A stretch of 64,000 nucleotides of DNA from Devosia indica. GTDB lineage: Bacteria; Pseudomonadota; Alphaproteobacteria; Rhizobiales; Devosiaceae. Position 1 is the first letter of the stretch. Every line of letters starts with the position of its first letter. The notes under the pieces are model-generated. The model did not search any database, was not told where the DNA came from, and saw nothing but the letters and a program-made list of their open reading frames with translations. Both the position numbers and the translations under genes were made by a program. Positions 45,271-54,261 of this stretch are shown here, in pieces. The DNA lies in the NCBI RefSeq assembly GCF_003056405.1, contig NZ_PYVZ01000003.1:248001-312000 (forward strand). The letters are read 5' to 3'.

Positions 45271-46323
45271 TTGGTCAGCAAAGCCGCAACGCTACTGGAA
45301 GTCGCCCGGCTGGCTGGCGTGTCCACGGCCACGGTCAATCGCGTGCTCAAGCAGCAGGGCTATATTTCGGACGATGCGCGCCAGAGAGTGCTCGCCGCCG
45401 TTGCGGCCACCAATTATCGTCCCAATGTGGTGGCGCGCGGCCTGCGCACGCAGCACACTTATACGATCGGGTTGATGCTGACGGCCATTACCGTCAATCC
45501 TCTGTTTGTGGGCGTGGCCCATGCCGTGGAGGCAGCCGCCATTGCGGCGGGGTATCGCGTGGTGATCTTCAATCATGGCGGCAGCCCGAGCCATGAGCGC
45601 CATGGTATCGAGACCTTTATCGCACAGCGGGTGGATGCGGTGCTGTTCTGCACGACGGCCAGCCCGGAAAATGTGGAGATACTCGTCGAATCCGGCATTC
45701 CTGCCATAGAGATCGAACGCTCGCTGACAGAAACGGCCCGATCCGTTCGGGTCGACAATTATGTGGGCGCGCGCGCGGCGGTGGACCATCTGGTGAGCCT
45801 GGGGCACCGGCACATCGCTTTTGTCGGCGGGGATCCGGCGATTTATCCGCGCGATCTGGCCCGCCAACGATCGGTGGAAGACGACCGGCTTGCCGCCTAC
45901 CGCGACGGCATGGCTGCCCACGGCCTCCAACCAATGCCTGAGCATGTGCGGCTGGGAACTTATTACGATCTCGACGCAGAGATTTCCGGTACCGAGGGCC
46001 AGCAGCACACCAACGCGCTGATGGCCCTGCCCGAGCCACCGACGGCGATCTTTGCGACATGCGATATTCTGGCCACCGGGGTCCTGCAATCGCTCTACCG
46101 CATGGGCAAGCGCGTGCCGCAGGACGTGTCCGTGGTCGGGTTCGACGACACGATTGCGGCCTATCTGGCGCCCGAACTAACGACTGTTGCACAGCCCATG
46201 ACCGCCTTGGGGCGACATGGGTTTGACATGGCTCTGGCGGCGATCGAAGGCCGTGAAGTGCCCAATGAAATCGTTCTCGAAACAAGCTTGGTGATCCGAA
46301 ATTCGACAGGCCCGGCACCATAG
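45271..46323 (+). CDS. LacI-family transcriptional regulator
   Basis: A 350-residue LacI protein with HTH LLEVARLAGVSTATVNRVLK, hinge NVVARGLRTQ and a ligand domain with IFATCDILATGVLQSLYRMG and VVGFDDTIAAYLAPEL. The frame starts with TTG at 45271, preceded by an AGGGA stretch. It lies divergent from ytfQ and 121 bases before a CUT1 binding-protein gene, so it may regulate either; the downstream unit seems likelier because ytf already has its own GntR. Confidence 0.87.
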   Translation: MVSKAATLLEVARLAGVSTATVNRVLKQQGYISDDARQRVLAAVAATNYRPNVVARGLRTQHTYTIGLMLTAITVNPLFVGVAHAVEAAAIAAGYRVVIFNHGGSPSHERHGIETFIAQRVDAVLFCTTASPENVEILVESGIPAIEIERSLTETARSVRVDNYVGARAAVDHLVSLGHRHIAFVGGDPAIYPRDLARQRSVEDDRLAAYRDGMAAHGLQPMPEHVRLGTYYDLDAEISGTEGQQHTNALMALPEPPTAIFATCDILATGVLQSLYRMGKRVPQDVSVVGFDDTIAAYLAPELTTVAQPMTALGRHGFDMALAAIEGREVPNEIVLETSLVIRNSTGPAP

Positions 46324-46371
46324 GGTGAGACAGTTTGACACACCCATTAACGACATGTTAGCAATCTGCTA

Positions 46372-46394
46372 TGTCAACGATGACACACCTGTCA
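46372..46394. promoter_or_regulatory. Alternating TGTCA/TGACA operator-like cluster
   Basis: TGTCA-ACGA-TGACA-CACC-TGTCA: three alternating half-sites with 4-base spacers, including the palindrome ATGACACACCTGTCAT (46380-46395). It lies between the LacI gene and the binding-protein gene, downstream of a TTGACA at 46335-46340. Confidence 0.45.
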
Positions 46395-46444
46395 TACGGG
46401 ACATAGCGCGGCTCGCAACGGTCGAGTTCAAAGGGAGGATATTC

Positions 46445-47719
46445 ATGCGGCACATATTGCTAGCGGCGACAGCGTTCGCCACCACATTAATCAGCGCGCC
46501 GGCTTTTGCGCAGACGGTGACGTTCTGGCAGTTCTCTACCAATCCCAACGACATTGCAGCCTGGGAAGGGATCATCGAGGCCTTTGAGGCCAGCCATGAA
46601 GGCATCGATGTGGTTATGGAGATCGTACCCTGGTCCGAGCAGCAGCAAAGGCTTGTCACCGCACTGACGACCGGGGGCCTCCCCGATGTGTCGATGCTGG
46701 GAAATAACGTGGTGGCGCAGTTCCAGGCCATCGGCGCATTGGCGCCGCTCGATGACGCATTTGCAGCCTATGACGCCGAACATGGTACCGATGTCGCCGC
46801 CGATATCTGGCCTGGAGACAGGGGCTACTACAATCTGGGCGGCCAGTGGTGGGCCTCGCCCATCGCAGTGGAAACCCGCGCCCTTTACTATCGCAAGGAC
46901 CTGTTCGAACAGGCCGGGCTGGATCCCAATTCACCCCCCGAAACCTGGGAGGAACTGCGCGCCACGGCCAAGACCCTGACTGAGGGAACGCCGGACGGCA
47001 CCTATGGCATTGGCCTGTCCACCAGCCTGGACTATTTCACCGTCCACAATTTCATGAGTGCCTATCTCGGTTATGGCGCCCGCATGCTGGCCGATGACGG
47101 CACTTGCGGCTTCAACTCGCCTGAATTCAAAGAGGCCCTTTCAGTTTACACGGGAATTGCGCTCGACGGCTCGACCCATCCCGACGCGGCCAGCATGGAT
47201 GGCAATACTTTTCAGCGCGGCTTTCTCGACGGCCGATATGGCATGATCCTCATGCATCCGAGCCTTTATCGCGATCTGGTCACAGAGCAGCCCGAATGGC
47301 TCGATCAAGTCGATATTGCCAAGGTGCCGGCGGGCCCCGCCAATCGCTCCGGGTTCCTGGGCGGCTGGCCGCTGGTAATGTGGGATGCGTCGGAGGCCAA
47401 GGAAGCGGCCGGACAGTTCATCATGTTCGCCACCCATGGCGAGGCCTTCAAGGAGCTGGCCGTGGCCGGTGGCTTTATTCCGGGCAGTATTTCGCTGGCG
47501 CAAGGAGAGCCGTGGACGGAATTCCCCTATCCGCTCTTTGTCGAACAATTGCAGGATGCACGACCCTATCAATATCCGAGCGAGGCCATTGCGCAGATGG
47601 GTCAACTTGAAGTCGACACGATCCAGAAAGCCGTTCAGGCCGTTGCTCTTGGCCAGAAGGACGTTGATCAGGCGGCAAGCGATCTGTGCACCGACATCAA
47701 CACAGTCCTCGCGCGCTAA
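46445..47719 (+). CDS. CUT1-type sugar ABC substrate-binding protein
   Basis: A 424-residue periplasmic binding protein (family 1) with signal peptide RHILLAATAFATTLISAPAFA and mature start TVTFWQFSTNPNDIAAWEG. Further family pattern: VPWSEQQQRLVTAL and LPDVSMLGNN. GGAGG at 46434-46438 supports the ATG at 46445. It heads an operon with two permeases, a dehydrogenase and a Hyi-type isomerase, but no ATPase gene. Confidence 0.9.
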   Translation: MRHILLAATAFATTLISAPAFAQTVTFWQFSTNPNDIAAWEGIIEAFEASHEGIDVVMEIVPWSEQQQRLVTALTTGGLPDVSMLGNNVVAQFQAIGALAPLDDAFAAYDAEHGTDVAADIWPGDRGYYNLGGQWWASPIAVETRALYYRKDLFEQAGLDPNSPPETWEELRATAKTLTEGTPDGTYGIGLSTSLDYFTVHNFMSAYLGYGARMLADDGTCGFNSPEFKEALSVYTGIALDGSTHPDAASMDGNTFQRGFLDGRYGMILMHPSLYRDLVTEQPEWLDQVDIAKVPAGPANRSGFLGGWPLVMWDASEAKEAAGQFIMFATHGEAFKELAVAGGFIPGSISLAQGEPWTEFPYPLFVEQLQDARPYQYPSEAIAQMGQLEVDTIQKAVQAVALGQKDVDQAASDLCTDINTVLAR

Positions 47720-47726
47720 GAGCATT

Positions 47727-47766
47727 CCCCGGGCGGAGCCGACCTCCCACCGTCCGGGGCTTTTTC
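47727..47766 (+). terminator. Terminator-like hairpin after the binding-protein gene
   Basis: CCCCGGGCGG pairs with CCGTCCGGGG (10 bp, one G-U) around a 13-base loop and is followed by CTTTTTC. This looks like a rho-independent attenuator between the binding protein and its permeases. Confidence 0.6.
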
Positions 47767-47788
47767 TTCCTTCAGTCAAGACCGGTCC

Positions 47789-48685
47789 ATGTCCACATCC
47801 GCACAAGTGCACGTGCCCCGGGCGTTTGGTAAAGCAGCCCTGCCCTATGCGCTCGTCGCCCCCGCCATACTCGTGGCCCTGGGCATCGCCGTGCTCCCCC
47901 TGCTCTACGCGCTCTGGTTGTCATTTCAGGACTGGTATCTGCTGCGCAACCCGCAGCCGGTGTGGGGTGGGCTTGTCAATTTTGAGGCCCTGCTGACCGA
48001 CGGCGCCTTATGGCGTGCTTTCTGGCGCACCTGGATCTGGACACTGGGCACAGTGGCCGTCGAGATCGCTCTGGCCCTGCCCCTGGCCCTGCTGCTCAAC
48101 CGCGACACGACCATTGCGCGCCTGGCCTCGGCGCTGATCCTGCTGCCCTGGGTGATGCCCTTTATCGTGCTGGGCTATGGCTGGCGCTTCCTGCTCGACA
48201 GCGAGGTGGGGGCACTGCACGCCCTGCTGCAGTTCTTCGGCATTGCCGGCAACAGCTCCATCCTCAACGACCCGAACCTGGCTCTGGCTGTCATAACCTT
48301 CATCTCTGGCTGGAAAGGCATGCCCTTCATGGTGCTGGCGCTTCTGGCAGCCCTCAAATCTATCCCGGACGAGCTTTATGAGGCGGCAGCCATTGATGGG
48401 GCCGGCCCCTGGCAACGTTTTGCCAGCATCACCCTGCCTTCGATCCAGAACACCATGCTGATCATTGGTCTGGTGCTGGGCATTCTGGCCTTTTACAGCT
48501 TCGACCTGCCCTGGATCATGGCGCGAGGCGGTCCACAGGACGCCACAACCATTCTGGGCATCACCATGTTCAAGGCGGTCTTTACCGACCTCAGGCCGGC
48601 CTATGCCGCTGCTATCAGCGTGGTCATGCTGGTGATCCTGGCCGCAGCGTCCTTCCTGACCCTGAAACTGGGGAGGCGCCCGTGA
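47789..48685 (+). CDS. CUT1-type sugar ABC permease (MalF/UgpA-like)
   Basis: A 298-residue inner-membrane permease with first helix around AALPYALVAPAILVALGIAVLPLLY and the EAA coupling loop ELYEAAAIDGAGPWQRFASITLP. Overlaps the next permease gene by four bases. Confidence 0.92.
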   Translation: MSTSAQVHVPRAFGKAALPYALVAPAILVALGIAVLPLLYALWLSFQDWYLLRNPQPVWGGLVNFEALLTDGALWRAFWRTWIWTLGTVAVEIALALPLALLLNRDTTIARLASALILLPWVMPFIVLGYGWRFLLDSEVGALHALLQFFGIAGNSSILNDPNLALAVITFISGWKGMPFMVLALLAALKSIPDELYEAAAIDGAGPWQRFASITLPSIQNTMLIIGLVLGILAFYSFDLPWIMARGGPQDATTILGITMFKAVFTDLRPAYAAAISVVMLVILAAASFLTLKLGRRP

Positions 48686-49512
48686 ACCGCGGCAACAAGC
48701 GCCTGCGCAATGCGCTCCTGGACATCCTGACCATCATGCTGCTGGGGCTGGTGCTGCTACCAATCATATGGGTGTTTATTGCCTCGATCCGCCCCGATGC
48801 CGACATCATGTCGCGCAGCCTGATCCCGATGCAGATCACCTTCGATCATTTTGCGGAGATCTTTTCGCGCGGCGACTTTCTTGTTGCCCTGCGCAACAGC
48901 CTGATTGTGGGCAGTCTCGTGGCCGTCTGCACGGTACTCATCGCGGTTCCCGCCGCCTATTCGCTCAGCCGTTTCACCTATTTGGGACGCGACTTCATCG
49001 GCTTTCTGATCCTGGCGACGCAAATGCTGCCAGCGGTCGCCGTGCTGGTGCCACTTGTGGTGATCATCCGCTCGCTGGGCCTGGCCAATACATTGACGGC
49101 ACTAACTTTCACCCACCTGGCGCTGGGACTCCCCATCGCGGTCTGGATGCTCAAGGGCTATATCGATGCCGTGCCGCGTGAGCTCGAAGAGGCCGCCGTC
49201 ATCGACGGATCATCGCAACTTGGTGCCATGGTGCGGATTACGTTGCCGCTGATCCGACCGGCAGTGGTGGCCGTAGGGACTTTTGCATTTGTCCTATCCT
49301 GGGGAGAGTTTCTGCTGGCGCTGGCGCTGATCACCAGTGCTGAGGTCAAGACGCTGCCACTGGCCCTGCAGACCCTGTTTGACCCCTACTCGTTCAGTTG
49401 GGGTGTGGTGATGGCCGGGGGCGTGGTGATCGCCGCGCCGACGGTGGTGCTGTTCCTGCTGTTCCGCAATCAACTCGTTGGCGGGCTGACCGCTGGCGGT
49501 ATCAAAGGGTGA
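48682..49512 (+). CDS. CUT1-type sugar ABC permease (MalG/UgpE-like)
   Basis: A 276-residue permease beginning with GTG within the preceding stop region. It has the MalG-type N-terminal helix (ILTIMLLGLVLLPIIWVFIASI) and the coupling loop ELEEAAVIDGSSQLGAMVRITLP. No ATPase follows; a dehydrogenase gene starts five bases later. Confidence 0.92.
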   Translation: MNRGNKRLRNALLDILTIMLLGLVLLPIIWVFIASIRPDADIMSRSLIPMQITFDHFAEIFSRGDFLVALRNSLIVGSLVAVCTVLIAVPAAYSLSRFTYLGRDFIGFLILATQMLPAVAVLVPLVVIIRSLGLANTLTALTFTHLALGLPIAVWMLKGYIDAVPRELEEAAVIDGSSQLGAMVRITLPLIRPAVVAVGTFAFVLSWGEFLLALALITSAEVKTLPLALQTLFDPYSFSWGVVMAGGVVIAAPTVVLFLLFRNQLVGGLTAGGIKG

Positions 49513-49517
49513 CATAA

Positions 49518-50561
49518 GTGTCGTTGACGACCCAATCGCTCTATTTCACCGGTCCGCGCGCCGTCGAAGTGCGCTCCGAGACGCTCGATGGCCCCGGACC
49601 CGGCCAGGTGCTGCTTGAATTGCTGGTGTCCGGGATCAGTGCCGGCACAGAGCTCAATGTGTTTCGCGGGCTCGCGCCGCAATGGCGCCAGGCGATGGAC
49701 CCCCGAACGCGCTTATTCTCCGACGCCCATGGATCGGACTGGCACTGGCCGGCGCGATATGGTTATGCAGCAGTGTGTCGTGTCGCAGCGCTCGGCGACA
49801 CAGTCACGCGGATCGGCATGAACGAGATGGTCTTTGCCTATGTGCCGCATGGGCAATATGCCGTGGTTGACGCCGAGGCCGTAGTGCCCCTCAACGCAAT
49901 AGACGACCCCGAGATCGGCGTGTTCTTCGCCAATCTGAACACCGCCTATAATGGCCTGCTCGATGCCAATATTGTGCTTGGCGCCGATGTGGTGGTCAGC
50001 GGGCTGGGCGTGATCGGACAATTGGTGACGCGATTGCTGGTCCGCAACGGCGCCCGGCAGATCATCGGCATTGACGGCATCGAACAGCGCCGGCAGGCGG
50101 CTCTCGCGGGTGGCGCAACCACGGTGATCGACCCCGCCGCCGGGGAGGTTGCAGAGCAGGTGCGCGACCTGACCGAGGGGCGCGGCGCTGACACGGTCAT
50201 TGAGGTCTCAGGCGCGGCCCCGGCGCTGAACGAGGCCATTCGCACGGTCGGGTTCAATGGTACCGTGGTGGCCATGTCCTGGTATGGCGGAAGCTTTGAA
50301 AGCCTCAGCCTGTCGGGCGAATTTCACCACAACCGGCCGCGCATCATCTCTTCGCAGGTCGGCACCGTGAACCCTTTTCTCGGGCCGCTCTGGTCCGTGA
50401 CACGACGCGGCAACATCGCGCTCGAATACCTGTCTGCCCTTGGCACAGATCTCAAGGGCTTCGTCACGCACCGTGTACCGCTGGCCGAAGCGGAACGTGG
50501 ATATGGCCTGCTCGACCAGGGTTCGCCTGAGGTCATGCAGGTGCTGATCGATTATCGCTGA
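49518..50561 (+). CDS. Medium-chain dehydrogenase/reductase (zinc-type alcohol dehydrogenase family)
   Basis: The 347-residue MDR protein has an N-terminal GroES-like domain and a Rossmann domain with VVSGLGVIGQL near residue 155 and a binding-site aspartate in GIDGIEQRR. The usual catalytic-zinc cysteine is replaced in LVSGISAGTELNVFRG, so it may act without zinc. It probably oxidises a sugar or polyol brought in by the adjoining importer. Start is a GTG. Confidence 0.82.
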   Translation: MSLTTQSLYFTGPRAVEVRSETLDGPGPGQVLLELLVSGISAGTELNVFRGLAPQWRQAMDPRTRLFSDAHGSDWHWPARYGYAAVCRVAALGDTVTRIGMNEMVFAYVPHGQYAVVDAEAVVPLNAIDDPEIGVFFANLNTAYNGLLDANIVLGADVVVSGLGVIGQLVTRLLVRNGARQIIGIDGIEQRRQAALAGGATTVIDPAAGEVAEQVRDLTEGRGADTVIEVSGAAPALNEAIRTVGFNGTVVAMSWYGGSFESLSLSGEFHHNRPRIISSQVGTVNPFLGPLWSVTRRGNIALEYLSALGTDLKGFVTHRVPLAEAERGYGLLDQGSPEVMQVLIDYR

Positions 50562-50582
50562 ACTCGAACCAAATGGTCCAAG

Positions 50583-51356
50583 ATGAAATTATCCGCCTGT
50601 ATTGAATGGCTATTTGCCGACGCCAGCGCCGACTTTGCCGACCGTATCCGCCTCGCCAAGTCGGCGGGTCTGGACGCAGTCGAATTCTGGTTGTGGTCCA
50701 ACAAGGATCTGGACGCCATTGAGGCGGCACTCCAGGAAACCGGCATGACGCTGAGCGGCTTCGTTGCCGAGCCGATGATCGCCCTGACCGATCCGGCCAA
50801 TCATGCCGCTTTTCTTGCCGGACTCGCCACATCGGTGCGGACGGCGCAGCGCCTGGGCGCCAGGGTGCTGATCGCACAGGCGGGTGACGATCTGCCTGGC
50901 CATACGCGGGAAGAACAGCACAAGGCCCTAGTGGATTGCCTGAGGGCTGCGGCCGACGTGCTCGAAGGCAGCGGCGTTCGGCTTGGGGTCGAGCCGCTCA
51001 ATACCTTGATCGACCACAAGGGCTATTACCTGTCCTCGACCCGCGAGGCGCTCAATATCGTGGATGAAGTCGGCCGCCCCGAGATCGGCATCGTCTATGA
51101 CCTCTATCATTCCCATGTGATGGGCGAGCGGATCGAAGACGTACTGCAGCAGCGTGTGTCACGTGTCATCCACGCCCATGTTGCCGACCATCCCGGCCGC
51201 AACGATCCGGGCCTGGGTGAAATCGACCTCGGCGAACGGCTGGCCTGGCTTTACGCCAATGGCTATACCGGCGCGGTGGGGCTCGAATACCAGCCGGAGG
51301 GCAGCACGGCAGAGGCTCTTGACCGCGTCCGTGCGGCCCTGAGCGTGCCCGCCTGA
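50583..51356 (+). CDS. Hydroxypyruvate isomerase-family TIM-barrel protein
   Basis: A 257-residue protein of the Hyi/OtnI group. Metal and catalytic residues appear in GVEPLNTLIDHKGYYL, IVYDLYHSHVMGE, the diagnostic ADHPGRNDPGLGEID and GLEYQPEG. It isomerises a small 2-oxo sugar acid or keto-sugar. It is the last gene of the CUT1/dehydrogenase unit and converges with the ugpC-like gene. Confidence 0.85.
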   Translation: MKLSACIEWLFADASADFADRIRLAKSAGLDAVEFWLWSNKDLDAIEAALQETGMTLSGFVAEPMIALTDPANHAAFLAGLATSVRTAQRLGARVLIAQAGDDLPGHTREEQHKALVDCLRAAADVLEGSGVRLGVEPLNTLIDHKGYYLSSTREALNIVDEVGRPEIGIVYDLYHSHVMGERIEDVLQQRVSRVIHAHVADHPGRNDPGLGEIDLGERLAWLYANGYTGAVGLEYQPEGSTAEALDRVRAALSVPA

Positions 51357-51377
51357 GCCTCCGGCCAGGCGGATAGC

Positions 51378-52451
51378 CTAGAGCGCGCGTTCGGTCTCGG
51401 CATCGAAGATGTGCACCCGTTCAGGCGCGATGGTCAGGCCAACCGTGTCTTTGGACCTGATGTCGCTGCGTCCGGTGATGACCACGGTCAACTCCGGCGC
51501 GCCGTCCGTCGTCAGATAGGTCAAGGACCCGGTCGATTCCACGACGGAGACCGGCAAGACGATCTGGCCAGATGTGCCGGGGGTCGCCTCGATATGTTCA
51601 GGACGCAACCCGACAGTGACCCTGCGGCCTGGCTCCAGGTTTCGGCCAATGGGCAAGGCCGCGACCCCCTCAATCTCCAGGGTTACATGCTGGCCGTCGG
51701 CGGCGATGGTGCCGGGGATGAAGTTCATCGCGGGTGAACCAATAAAACCGGCGACAAAGCGGGTGGCCGGAGTATCGTAAAGCTCAAGCGGACTGCCTTG
51801 CTGTTCGATGACGCCATCGCGCATCACCACCACGTGATCGGCCATGGTCATGGCCTCGATCTGGTCGTGGGTGACATAGACCGAGGTTGCGCCGAGCCGG
51901 TCATGCAGCGCGCGAATTTCCTTGCGCATATGCACGCGCAGGGCGGCGTCGAGATTGGACAGCGGCTCGTCGAAGAGAAAGGCCTTGGGGTTGCGGATGA
52001 TCGCCCGCCCCATGGCCACACGCTGGCGCTGGCCCCCGGAGAGCTCTCGTGGATAGCGATGCATCAATTGCTGCAGGCCAATGGTCTTGGCGACCTCGTC
52101 TGCAGCCTTCTTTGCTTCGGCCCTTGGCACGCGCTTCAAACGCAGGGAATAGGTCAGGTTCTGTTCCACGGTCATGTGTGGATAAAGCGCGTAGGACTGG
52201 AAGACCATGGCGACATCGCGCTTGCGCGGCGGCACCCCGTTCATCACCGCGCCGGCGATCTTCATGGTGCCACCGGTGATGCTTTCCAACCCAGCTATTG
52301 ATCGCAGCAAGGTCGACTTGCCGCAGCCCGAGGGCCCGACCAGAGCCACGAACTGGCCCTTGGGAATGACCAGGTCGATGTTCTTGAGCGCGTGGAAACT
52401 GCCATAGTGCTTGTCGATGCCAACGAGTTCGATCTGGGGCTGGGCACTCAT
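51378..52451 (-). CDS. ugpC: CUT1 ABC ATP-binding protein (UgpC/MsmK type)
   Basis: The 357-residue ATPase has Walker A GPSGCGKST near residue 40, signature [20 protein letters not shown] and a C-terminal TOBE domain (RRVTVGLRPEHIEA). UgpC/MsmK-type proteins can serve several importers. It is the only CUT1 ATPase in the window, between two CUT1 permease pairs. Start MSAQPQIELVG overlaps the permease stop by four bases; the frame is open upstream. Confidence 0.9.
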   Translation of the reverse strand: MSAQPQIELVGIDKHYGSFHALKNIDLVIPKGQFVALVGPSGCGKSTLLRSIAGLESITGGTMKIAGAVMNGVPPRKRDVAMVFQSYALYPHMTVEQNLTYSLRLKRVPRAEAKKAADEVAKTIGLQQLMHRYPRELSGGQRQRVAMGRAIIRNPKAFLFDEPLSNLDAALRVHMRKEIRALHDRLGATSVYVTHDQIEAMTMADHVVVMRDGVIEQQGSPLELYDTPATRFVAGFIGSPAMNFIPGTIAADGQHVTLEIEGVAALPIGRNLEPGRRVTVGLRPEHIEATPGTSGQIVLPVSVVESTGSLTYLTTDGAPELTVVITGRSDIRSKDTVGLTIAPERVHIFDAETERAL

Positions 52452-53275
52452 TTGAGGGCTCCCGAGGTTAGGCCGGACACGATGCGGCGCTGCAGGATGA
52501 CGAAGACGAGGATGATTGGGGTCACATACATTGCGGCATAGGCCATGATCCCGTTCCAATCGGTGGAGTTCGGGCCCAGGAAGCCCGATAGGCCGACACT
52601 CGCCGGCTGAAGAGACTGCGTCGTGATGATTGATTTTGAATAGATGTACTCGCCAAAGGCCTGCATGAAGGTGAGAATGGCCAGCACGAGGATGCCGTTT
52701 CGTGCCAGCGGGAGCACGATGAAGAAGAAGGCGCCCCAGCGCGAATTGCCATCGACCAGCGCCGCTTCCTCGAGCTCGCTTGGCACGCTCATGAAGGTGG
52801 CACGGACGAGGACGATATAGAACGGGATCGACTTACCCGCGGCGGCGATGATCACCGCCGTTCGCGGATAGTCGAGCAGGCCGATCTGGTTGAAGCCCAC
52901 GTAGAGCGGGGTGATCATCACCGAGGCTGGCAGGACCTGCAGCATCAGGATGGCGAACAGGCCAATATCGATCCAGGGATTGCGGTAGCGGGCCAGCACA
53001 TAGGCGCAACCAGTGCCGAGCAAAACGGTCAGGGTCGTTACGCCGGTGGCGATGACCAGGCTGTTCCAGAGGAACGTGTCCATGGTCCGCCGTTCCCAGG
53101 TCGCCGGAAAAATGGAGAAATCCGGTTCGCGGGGCCAGAAGGTCGGCGGATTGGCAAATATCTCCGAGGCGCCCTTGAGGCTGGTGGCATACATCCAATA
53201 GAGCGGGAACAGATAGACTGCTGCCAGCGCAAGGGCGAGAACCAGCAGGAGTTTTGGTGCAGCAACCCGGGTCAT
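52448..53275 (-). CDS. CUT1-type sugar ABC permease (MalG/UgpE-like)
   Basis: A 275-residue permease with N-terminal helix (LLLVLALALAAVYLFPLYWMYATSL region) and coupling loop ELEEAALVDGNSRWGAFFFIVLP. Overlaps both neighbours by four bases. Confidence 0.92.
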   Translation of the reverse strand: MTRVAAPKLLLVLALALAAVYLFPLYWMYATSLKGASEIFANPPTFWPREPDFSIFPATWERRTMDTFLWNSLVIATGVTTLTVLLGTGCAYVLARYRNPWIDIGLFAILMLQVLPASVMITPLYVGFNQIGLLDYPRTAVIIAAAGKSIPFYIVLVRATFMSVPSELEEAALVDGNSRWGAFFFIVLPLARNGILVLAILTFMQAFGEYIYSKSIITTQSLQPASVGLSGFLGPNSTDWNGIMAYAAMYVTPIILVFVILQRRIVSGLTSGALK

Positions 53276-54174
53276 CCGCGCACCTCATGGCGGGTCGAGC
53301 GGACATAGACGATCGAGGCGACCAGAACGAAGATCAGCATCATCATCGAGACGGTGGCGCCCTTGGCAAAATCGAAGAGCTGGAACGACCACTGCCAGGC
53401 CCAGTATTGCGCCACATTGGAACTGTTCGCAGGTCCGCCTTCGGTGATGGCGGGGAACAGGTCAAACTGCTGCAGCGTGTAAATCAGGCCGAGGGCAAGG
53501 ACCGCGCCGATGGTCGAGCGCATCATGGGCAGCGTGATGGTGGTAAAGCGCTGCCAGCCATTGGCACCGTCGAGTTCAGCCGCTTCGTACAGATCACGCG
53601 GAATGCCGGCGAGACCAACCGACAGCAGCATCATGTTGAAGGCCAGGCCGAGCCAGATATTGGCGATGGTGACGGCCCAGATCGACAGGTTTGGATCCGA
53701 TTTCCAGAACATGGTGCCATCGATAATGCCGAGCCCGCGCAGGATCGCGTTGAGCACGCCGAAATCGCCGGCCAAGATCCAGCCCCAGAGCGCGCCGACC
53801 ACGAGGCCGGGCATGACCCAGGAAACGAGGAACAGGCCACGGATTGTCGAGGCAAAGGGGAAGCTGAGCATGAAGAAGATGGCCAGCGCAAAGCCGAAGA
53901 TGAACTGCCCGGCAATCGAGCCGAAAACGAAGATTGCGGTGTTCCGGATGACCAGCCAGAACTCGGGCTGACTGACTATCGCAACATAGTTCTCAAATCC
54001 GGCAAAGGGCCGGGAGAACGTGTTGAGATTGAACATGTCGACTTGCTGGAAGCTCATCACGACGTTGTAGACGAGCGGGACGCCGGCAAGGGCGAACAGA
54101 AAAAGCATCGTCACGCCGACCATGATGAGATCGAAGCCCTTCCCATCGGTGATGCTGGACAGAATGCGGCGCAT
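53272..54174 (-). CDS. CUT1-type sugar ABC permease (MalF/UgpA-like)
   Basis: A 300-residue permease: first helix VGVTMLFLFALAGVPLVYNVV, coupling loop DLYEAAELDGANGWQRFTTITLP. It follows the binding-protein gene after an 87-base gap containing a strong hairpin. Confidence 0.92.
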   Translation of the reverse strand: MRRILSSITDGKGFDLIMVGVTMLFLFALAGVPLVYNVVMSFQQVDMFNLNTFSRPFAGFENYVAIVSQPEFWLVIRNTAIFVFGSIAGQFIFGFALAIFFMLSFPFASTIRGLFLVSWVMPGLVVGALWGWILAGDFGVLNAILRGLGIIDGTMFWKSDPNLSIWAVTIANIWLGLAFNMMLLSVGLAGIPRDLYEAAELDGANGWQRFTTITLPMMRSTIGAVLALGLIYTLQQFDLFPAITEGGPANSSNVAQYWAWQWSFQLFDFAKGATVSMMMLIFVLVASIVYVRSTRHEVRG

Positions 54175-54213
54175 GGTCCGACCTCTTTCCGTTTAGGTTT
54201 GTTGAAGTGCAGG

Positions 54214-54246
54214 GTCTTCCCGGAAGCGCTGCGGCCCCGGGAAGAC
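54214..54246 (-). terminator. Hairpin between binding protein and permease genes
   Basis: GTCTTCCCGG and CCGGGAAGAC form a perfect 10-bp stem around a 13-base loop, 16 bases after the binding-protein stop. Likely a stability or partial-termination element. Confidence 0.6.
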
Positions 54247-54261
54247 TTGTGGCCATCAGGC

